Origin: Galeopsis tetrahit | Taxonomy: Eukaryota > Streptophyta > Magnoliopsida > Lamiales > Lamiaceae | Direction of reading: 5' to 3' | Assembly (NCBI GenBank): GCA_963675135.1 | Contig: OY776129.1 | Span: 11,604,201-11,668,200, forward strand | DNA: 64,000 nt | Translations under genes and position numbers: made by a program | The notes under the pieces: model-generated | What the model saw: the letters and a program-made list of their open reading frames with translations, nothing else | What the model was told of the DNA's origin: nothing | The model's database searches: none | Shown here: piece by piece, positions 57,401 to 64,000 of the stretch | Layout: every line of letters starts with the position of its first letter | How positions within the stretch are numbered: position 1 is the first letter of the stretch

Positions 57401-58780
57401 ATTTTATTTTTTTACTTTAATTTTATAATATTTTAATTTATAATTAATTTTTTAGTCCAATAAAAAAATAAAAATAAATTAAAATCATGAAGTGAATGCC
57501 AACTCTCTCGAGAAATATAATCATATACCCAAGTTAAATTTTAAAATTAATTATAAATTAAAATATTATAAAATTAAATTAAAGTACGTAATGAATTGAA
57601 TTGGATGTCAGAATTTCCTCAGTAACCACAACCTCCATCTATGGGAAAACTTTTCTTCTTCACAAACACAGTTGCCAATGGAGAGTTTTAATTAGTAATA
57701 CTTAACAGTATACCTGAGTCTTTATAAAAAAAATTAAACTACAAGCAGAACTCTCCTAAGAAAACATTGAAGAACTCAGAGGCAGTGAAATGATTTTTTC
57801 CGGCCAACCTCTCCGGCAACGAGATAACAAGAAAGGTTGTTCTTCATCGGTCGAGCTCGTCCACGACTTCTACCTTTTTATCAGAGTTGTTCTACTCCGT
57901 GTTCACAACATTTTTTTCGATAATTTTTGTCTGACCATTTTTTCAGATTGATTTAAGCTTTTCCGGTCGTCTTCTCCGTTCAATCTACTAGTTATAACAT
58001 CGTTTTTCTATCAGGAATAGAAGCCCTCAATCTATTTTACACTTCATCACGATCTTGCCATTTGATTTTCATTTTGAAATTTTTGTGTTTAGATCATTTT
58101 GGGTTGCTTCCAGGTTGATGTTTTAATTACTGGAGTATCATTTTTTGCGTTAATTTTCGTCATTTGAGTTTTTTTGCATCTATTGATTTTCCGATGCTAT
58201 GTATTTTTGTGCTGAATGATTGTTCTTCCCCAAGCTTTTGGTTGTGAGGAAGATGAATAATTTCATATTTTTTTTGTTAGATTAAATCACATTTCATGAC
58301 GGAGGAGTTATCAAAATAAAAATTGATTGAGGAGTTTGTTTTCCGGTTGAAATGCGATTTATTTGGGAATGGGAACCAAATTTTGGAATAGGGAGACGAT
58401 GGCCGAATTTTGAAAAAAGATAGGGGACGGCGATGTGGCAGCTCTGGGAATGGTGTGTTGGGAAAGAAGCAAATATGTGAAGGAGATGATCCACTTCAAT
58501 CTAAAACAAATTATAAATTAAAATTCAATAAATTAAATTTAATCCCTAAATGAAAGAAATAAAAAAATGCAATTAAATACAATATTAAAATGTGTTGGTG
58601 TAATTATTGTTGTTTTGAAAATATAAGAAATATAAAGAGAGAGAGTATAATTATTGTTGTCTTGAAAATATAAAAAGAGGGAGAGTGTCAGATTTTATTA
58701 TTTAATTCAAAAAATATGGCATTTACACTTAAGGATATATTGGTCTTTTTAACACAACTTAAAACAGAAAATTACAAAAA
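57401..58780. other. Right part of element Q, no gene recognised
   Basis: 57600-58480 is less AT-rich and resembles promoter or leader sequence, perhaps captured. A near-palindromic pair, ATTTTATAATATTTTAATTT and its reverse, lies around 57417-57590. No protein was recognised on either strand. Confidence 0.4.
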
Positions 58781-58879
58781 TGTCATTTTCTGGATATCCA
58801 GATTCTGGATGTTTAGCACCACCCTTAATTTTATTAGATGTTTTTTTTCAAATTTATTTAATATGGAGTATATTTTTTA

Positions 58880-59484
58880 AAGTTAGTGTTGGGACTTGAG
58901 CGTAAGAGACGTCTCTCTCTCTCTCCCAACTCGTTGGCGCGTTAACTGTGTCTGTCAGTCTGTCTCTCCACCAATTCGCCCGCCGCCGTTTCCTTTCAAT
59001 TTGGTACTATTTATACAACCCTCTTTTAGTTTAATTTTAGGGATTTTAAACCCCAATCTTGTAATTGTTGATTTGCTTTATTCAGATCCTTTCTGATTCC
59101 AGTTTACTCTTTCTTCCTTTTCTTCTTATGTTGTTGTATAATTCACGGTATTGTTTGAGTTTTAGGTTGCTTCGCATTTTTTGTTTTGATTTGCAACTTT
59201 AGCGTTATGTGTATGTATGAATACCCCTCCCCTGCAAATTCGTTAAGTTCATTTATCCACTGATTAGTTTATCTATAAAGTAAAGTGATTCTTGTATGAA
59301 TAAAATGAATTGAGATGGAGATAAACTAGCTTGAATAGGATTATTTCAAAAAAGGAATTGAGAATAATGAAATTGGATGAAGGGATTATAATTAATACAG
59401 CATGTTGTATTGTTAATATGTGTACGGTTGTTAATTGAAATGCCAATTTTTTTTTTAACATTTCAGCTGCATCAATTGAAAGGG
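58880..59484 (+). promoter_or_regulatory. Promoter/leader of the argininosuccinate-synthase-like gene
   Basis: A CT-rich, leader-like tract (CTCTCTCTCTCTCCCAACTC and on, 58910-58990) lies about 500 bp upstream of the ATG. A TTTCAG splice acceptor at 59461-59466 just before the start codon suggests a leader intron running from somewhere near 59100. The gene starts right beside the end of element Q (58824), so the MULE may have replaced or altered upstream control sequence. Confidence 0.4.
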
Positions 59485-62400
59485 ATGGCTAGTTTACATG
59501 AATTTCATTATCTTCCATTCGCCAATCTCCATTACCGTGGTTCTAAAAGAGGTAGTATTGTGTATTAGTTTAGCTGCGTGAACATAAATTCTTTTCCTTG
59601 TTTAGTATATATTGATTGTTGATTAATCTGTTCAAATGCAGATTCAGCTCGCAGTCCTGACATAGTTCACTGCACCAGTAAGATGGATTCACAACAACAG
59701 GTAGGCAAAGTATTATGTGGACCTTTTTTACCATACACCACTAATATTATTGCTTTGTAAGAACTAACATATGAACGAAGTTCTCAAAAATATTTTTAAA
59801 ACAATAGTATTAGTGGTGTATAGTAAACAAGGTTAGCATAAATGCATAATGCCTTATCCAACATGTATTTTTTTAGGTGTTGCTCATTCAATTAATCCAC
59901 CTTTGTGTATGATATGATGGGTGGTATTTTTGAGATATTTTTTGTCTTCTTTAATGGTGGGCAGCTAGGGGTGAAAGCCAGCGGGTTTCATGGTTTTCCA
60001 GTCGCCCAAAATATTGCTTACTCTGGTCTCACTAGACAGAATCTTGGTATCACTTTTTCCTTGCTCTATACAGGGAGATACCCTTTTCTCCTTGGTCTTT
60101 GTTTATTGCTTTTTGGTATGATGTCCACGATTTGGCGGTGTTTTTGGTATAATGCTTGCTTTGAATTATAGGAGTAGTATTTTAAAAAAAGGACTCTGTT
60201 TTTCTTCAGCAGTTGCCAGGAACTCACTCATATGCACAAATATCCTATTATTTTCAATATATTTCTGAATTTTATTAGCTACGTATAGTTATGCATGCAG
60301 GTGGCTCTTTTAAATGAAATTTTTATGTACATGTGCATTCAGAGAGAAATATATCATCTTCTGCTATTCAGACTCCAATGAATTTGAATGCAGCTATCCG
60401 AGAGGTGTTGGCTAGTGACAAGGAGGTGAAAATGTCTAGTGGTGCTGATGGTAAAGTTTTGCGTAAAAAACTGAACAAAGTGGTGCTGGCTTATACAGGT
60501 GGTTTAGACACCTCTGTAGTTGTACCTTGGCTTAGGTATGCTAATTGATACCCCCTTCTATTTTTAATAAGTGTCATTTTGACCTTTCGTTTTCTTTGAA
60601 AATTAGAAGGCATTTTACACTTTTCAATGCATATCTATTGCATTTTTTCTAATTTGCCCTTGAAATTATTTAAATACTCAAATAAATGTGTTCTTTTAAT
60701 AAGATAGATCAACATTTATTAAGGGTATAGTGAGAAATTAATTATTTCCTTAATATATGTGCATTGTTTTAAAATGACACTTATTTTGAATGGGAGGGAG
60801 TATATGAGAGTGATTGGTGATATTTACATTTTTAATTACCCTTTATTGGTGTGTTTCTTCTACTGGTATGGCTGTTCAAAAGTTATCTGATGTGGTTCCT
60901 GCAATGCTCATTTTCTACTAATTAATGGGACTATTCTTTTGCTTCAGTAAAGTCTATAATCACATACTCAGGCAGCATTAGCTATGTTCTACCTGAGACA
61001 TCATAAATGAGTATTGAACCTCATTTCTTGGTTATAGATTTGACCTCCTCACATGTCCTCTGAAAGTAAGGATGGATGGATGGATAAAACATGACGACCC
61101 CGTTAAGCTAAATGGTTATCATTGTTTTTCGGTGGATGTTTCATCTTTTGAGTTTTCATGTTTTCTTATTGTTTATTTCTTTACAGGGAGACTTATGGCT
61201 GCGAGGTGATTTGCTTGACTGCGGATGTTGGTTGGCCAGTTCCAGTCACTAAGAAATCTGTCTACAGCAGAGATATGGATCTGTGGCATCTCAGGCATGA
61301 GGTAATTCATGTTGCTCAATTCTTTTTTAAATCTCATTATGATAAGTATTTTGCACTATCTGATAAGCAATTTTTTTTTATATATATTAGATAAATTTCT
61401 GATAAGCAATTTATTGTCCAAGCATTCATCTGCTAAACCAATATAGAGCGGTACCATGGACTTCAAGGAAAATTTCCAACACAAAGTTGGATTGTGTGTG
61501 TATGCATGTGAGGTGTGTAATTCTTAATTTCTATGATCAGTACTTGCAAACATTTCTTAATTCCTACACGAAGTTGCACCGTGCAATTGGTGTGTAATTT
61601 TAAACGTAGTTGTTTCACTTAAATGCAGTATAAGTTTGTTAGTATAGTTTTATTGAAAATTATTAGTTAGTTTATTGAAAAGTATTAGTTGTGTATTAGT
61701 TGCATCGTGCAATTAGTGCACCCAAGTGTTACTCATCTTTCTAATATGAAGACTGCTATCTGCTATTGAAGGGGATTATCTTGGAGGACCCAGCAAATGA
61801 ACCAAAAGAGAACATGTACATGATGCCTGTTGACCCGAAAGGCGCACCAGATCAACCTAAGTGAGTTGCTATTTTACGTGTATTTATCCGTCCTCTCCAC
61901 TAGATCCTTCTTCTCATCTCAGGCATGCACGATGAATATATATGCAGGTACGTGAAAATTGGTGAAGTTGAGGGTCTCCCCATCTCAATCAACGGAATGG
62001 AACTACTCTCTCCTCCTGAATCTCTACTGACAGTGCTAAATGAGATAGGCGGGAAACATAGAATCAGCTGTATAGATATGGCCAAATATCCTCCGGTTGG
62101 CATGATGTGCTGTCAGGGGTACGAAACAACTGTTGCGACTAACCTCTTTAACGCAGCATATGAGTTCGAGTCTCTAACACAAGATCATGAAACCATCCAA
62201 AGGAAGCATGGAATCGGGCGTGAGGTGTACGAAACTCACGGTGGGACTGTCCTCTTTCCTGTAGCACATAAGCTCAAGTCTTTAACACTAGATCGGGAAA
62301 CTATCAAAACTAAGGATTTTCTTGGTCTCAAGTATGCTGAGTTGGAATATTTGGATCAGTGGGAGTGCGCAGATGTTCGTCAAGTATGTGACATAAAAAG

Positions 62401-62739
62401 TCGTATCTGCATTTCTGAAATATTGTTTTGATCTCACTTTGTTTATTCTCTTTGTAGGCTGTATTAGGAGTTTTAGATGAGACGAAACTCTTTGAGGTTG
62501 CAATGAGTCTAGTTGCTCCTTGGGAGATAACGGAAAGAGAAGATCCAATCGAATATGCTAAAAAGCATAATTTGCCTCAAGAATCTATCTACACTATACT
62601 TGAGCATCTCAGGCGTCAGGTACTTCATGTTGTTCAAAGAAATTGGTTTGTGTGTCTATGCATGCGATCTCTACGCTGGTCTTATTTATTAATCAATCTT
62701 CCGGCTTCTCAGCCTCATTTAGCAACTTTTATGAAATAA
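59485..62739 (+). CDS. Rearranged argininosuccinate synthase-like gene (copy 2)
   Basis: Argininosuccinate synthase joins citrulline and aspartate using ATP in arginine synthesis, in plastids in plants. Predicted exons: 59485-59551, 59642-59700, 59965-60046, 60343-60535, 61187-61301, 61772-61860, 61948-62383 and 62458-62619. All have GT-AG borders and matching phases, giving 401 codons without a stop; if the last donor is not used the frame ends at 62737-62739. Exons 1-4 give a transit-like N-terminus and the ATP-binding AYTGGLDTS (usually AYSGGLDTS). Over 100 residues of the catalytic middle are missing, one segment is duplicated and one exon is out of order. Enzyme activity is unlikely. It could be a new protein or a lightly decayed pseudogene. 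Confidence 0.7.
60343..60535 (+). CDS. Exon 4 of the argininosuccinate-synthase-like gene (ATP-binding exon)
   Basis: It encodes [20 protein letters not shown] followed by [20 protein letters not shown] and VVPWLR. This is the best conserved part of the family, the ATP pyrophosphatase loop. Ser is replaced by Thr in the first loop position. The 3' donor is GTATGC. A Stowaway MITE lies in the following intron. Confidence 0.8.
60551..60800. mobile_element. Stowaway MITE in intron 4
   Basis: 250 bp. Ends are CCCCCTTCTATTTTTAATAA and, reversed, CTCCCTCCCATTCAAAATAA. It is flanked by TA (60549-60550 and 60801-60802). It shares sequence with the relic at 4510-4703. Confidence 0.88.
61187..61301 (+). 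CDS. Exon 5: fused exon with internal deletion
   Basis: It encodes [15 protein letters not shown] joined directly to [14 protein letters not shown] and LWHLRHE. In the normal enzyme TADVG and VPVTKKS are more than 100 residues apart, so the citrulline/aspartate-binding middle is gone, with the frame kept. The sister exon at 5913-5994 has the same fusion, so it predates the duplication. Confidence 0.82.
61772..61860 (+). CDS. Exon 6 of the argininosuccinate-synthase-like gene
   Basis: It encodes [20 protein letters not shown] then DPKGAPDQP, a close match to the [12 protein letters not shown] block that normally follows LWHLSHE in the enzyme. Borders are TTGAAG and GTGAGT. It is well conserved. 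Confidence 0.82.
61948..62383 (+). CDS. Exon 7: C-terminal domain exon with internal duplication
   Basis: It encodes [40 protein letters not shown] and later [15 protein letters not shown], following the family's C-terminal half. The VYETPGGT...[11 protein letters not shown] module is present twice: first as [26 protein letters not shown], then as [26 protein letters not shown]. The copies are a roughly 105-bp tandem duplication, diverged but still in frame. The first copy has lost the GG and drifted more. Confidence 0.8.
62458..62619 (+). CDS. Exon 8: out-of-order upstream exon
   Basis: It encodes [35 protein letters not shown] and LEHLRRQ. This matches the VVAPWREW...[15 protein letters not shown]...LWHLSHE part of the enzyme, which normally lies before exons 5-6, not after exon 7. 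It is a duplicated exon placed at the 3' end. The sister exon is at 19406-19504. Downstream donor-like GTACTT may or may not be used. Confidence 0.75.
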
Positions 62740-62934
62740 GCAGGCTCGCTCGCATGTTGCAAATGCGATCTTGATCTGGTCAAAAGCGTCTCGCAAGTTC
62801 TGTATGCAATTTCTGTCAGGTATAGGGATGAATGATATGCATATAGTAGCAAGCATGTTGCATGTATGTGCGCTTTGTACAAACGGAGACAATTCCCACG
62901 GCATTTTTGCATGTCCAAGATTAGGGGTGGAATA
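62740..62934. other. Downstream flank, no clear gene
   Basis: Open in more than one frame but not similar to any family I recognise. It is not part of normal argininosuccinate synthase. Confidence 0.35.
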
Positions 62935-63202
62935 CTCTCTCCGTCTAGTTTACATTTTTACTTTTAGTTAGTCCAAATCTAAAGTTTACATTTTCTCATT
63001 TGGCAAAATCTACCAGATCCCTCTACTTTTTTTCTTTAAGGCGTCTCTTTATCTTTTCTCCTCTCTACCTCAACTATCCACTCTTTATCATTTCTCCTCT
63101 CTACCTCAACTATCCACTACACGTTTAATAATAAGTATATTTTTTTGATCTATGTGTCAAAAGCAAGGGTAAACCTTAACACGGGACTTGGGGCGGAGGG
63201 AG
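62935..63202. mobile_element. Stowaway MITE
   Basis: 268 bp. Ends are CTCTCTCCGTCTAG and, reversed, CTCCCTCCGCCCCAAG. It is flanked by TA (62933-62934 and 63203-63204). A 33-bp segment with CTTTATCTTTTCTCCTCTC is repeated inside. Confidence 0.85.
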
Positions 63203-63339
63203 TATATGCTAATTTTAGGAAAAAAAACTTTTATGAATTTGAGTTCACGTTAACTTTTTTTCTCCAAATATTATTGTTATACATATAGAGTGTTATTGTT
63301 TAAAAATCAACAATGACACTTTATTCTTAGCGATAGATT

Positions 63340-63800
63340 CTTGTTCGTTACTGCACAGCACACACAAAGTCGATGTTATAAGCTTCTCTTCTCAAATAAT
63401 CTATTGTCGGAATTTTGATATGAATCATCCTCCACGAGAATGTCGACACCTTCAAGGGGACCATCTTCGTCCAGATTCCTTTCAAACCATCTACTCCGGA
63501 GCCCACCATATCAGATGAGTTGTGCAAATAAGAGTATGTGGAATTAACTGAATAAACCCCACTTGTGTAAAGCTCAAGACCAAATGTCTTCCTCTTGGGA
63601 GACTCAATACCACCCCCAGGCACACTCTCATATTTCGACTCAAGCACTTTAAAAAGAAGACTATTGACATCATACAAAGCCCTGTACCAATAATTTTCCA
63701 TTTTACCCACGTGATTTTCTTACCAGAATCGTTTTTACCTCCCCACAAGAACCCTCGTTGGAGCGAAGATAGTTTGGAATTATGCACAACTCATGTAGGT
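63340..63800 (-). pseudogene. LINE C-terminal fragment (zf-RVT region)
   Basis: The minus strand encodes LSSLQRGFLWGGKNDSGKKI then TWVKWK. After a frame change near 63690 it encodes LYDVNSLLFKVLESKYES, YTSGVYSVNSTYSYL, then GIWTKMVPLKVSTFSWRMIH. RxFLWGG...WVKW and the FSVKSxY / WKxxxPxKVxxFxWR blocks are typical of the zinc-finger region after the RT of plant L1 LINEs. It has at least one frameshift and both ends are truncated. It is a different part of a LINE from the relics at 4084 and 20555. Confidence 0.85.
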
Positions 63801-64000
63801 CGAAGATCAACCCACAGAGAACAACTTGTTCGAAACCAAAATATTAACTCAAGAACGGATCAACGAACGGTTTGCCACCTCTTAAGCCTCTAATTCTAGT
63901 AACATCCAAACTAAGCTACACAAGAGAAATAATAGTATCATCAATTTATTTCAACAATACCATCATCGTTCATCAAGAATGAAAATATCAATGTCAAAAT
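63801..64000. other. Right edge, probable LINE continuation
   Basis: It likely continues the LINE relic (upstream on the minus strand), but I could not make a convincing translation. Confidence 0.3.

Larger units (their letters stand above)
52112..58824. mobile_element. MULE-like element Q carrying a gene fragment (Pack-MULE-like)
   Basis: The left end is CGGTAATGCTATATATCCAG. The right end, reversed, is GGGTGGTGCTAAACATCCAG, with a 14-bp palindrome (TCTGGATATCCAGA) just inside. Flanks TTCCTTTTA (52103-52111) and TTAATTTTA (58825-58833) match at 7 of 9. 6.7 kb with a Stowaway, two hAT elements, tandem repeats and a DUF1442 gene fragment. Gene capture is typical of MULEs. The alternative is one 12.8-kb element from 46042 to 58824 with an internal inverted copy of its ends. 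Confidence 0.5.

Overview
The window is a gene-poor, transposon-packed stretch of a flowering-plant nuclear genome, probably a eudicot. Evidence: Ty1/copia and Ty3/gypsy (Tat-type) retrotransposons, plant-type Helitrons with CTAG ends, MULEs with 9-bp target duplications, a CACTA element, many hAT/Stowaway/Tourist MITEs, TTTAGGG telomere-like repeats and GT-AG introns in AT-rich DNA. No bacterial or organellar gene is present. Coordinates of nested elements were read by eye from terminal repeats and target-site duplications (TSDs).

Layout. 1-4083: defective copia element whose 5' LTR is cut by the window edge, abutting a LINE reverse-transcriptase relic. 5.8-19.6 kb: fragment of an argininosuccinate-synthase-like gene whose intron was split by an 11.7-kb gypsy element (6037-17768, minus strand). 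The gypsy element carries gag-pol with several stops and frameshifts, plus a spliced antisense gene with its own TATA box. 18.6-24.2 kb: two hAT MITEs, a LINE RNase H relic and two related MULEs. 24.7-39.5 kb: two Helitrons joined head-to-tail on the minus strand. The first contains a three-fold 1.5-1.7-kb repeat. The second contains a Helitron helicase remnant, a solo LTR and a CACTA element full of 152-bp repeats. 40.1-42.9 kb: possible host exons flanking a third Helitron. 44.8-45.7 kb: a hAT element with a captured GC-rich first exon.

46-58.8 kb: two adjacent MULE-like elements with palindromic subtermini. Inside the first are a fold-back MULE, a hAT, a SINE and a Tourist MITE. Inside the second is a DUF1442-type methyltransferase gene fragment interrupted by two different hAT elements that used the same 8-bp target. 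The second of these carries a tRNA-Val(TAC) gene.

58.9-62.7 kb holds the only long spliced reading frame: an argininosuccinate-synthase-like gene whose exons are internally deleted, duplicated and reordered, yet remain in one open frame of about 400 codons across eight predicted exons. The copy at 5.9/19.4 kb is a sister fragment with the same fusion. The right edge has another LINE relic.

The window records repeated nesting of elements and capture of gene pieces. The reordered argininosuccinate-synthase-like gene is the best candidate for something undescribed.
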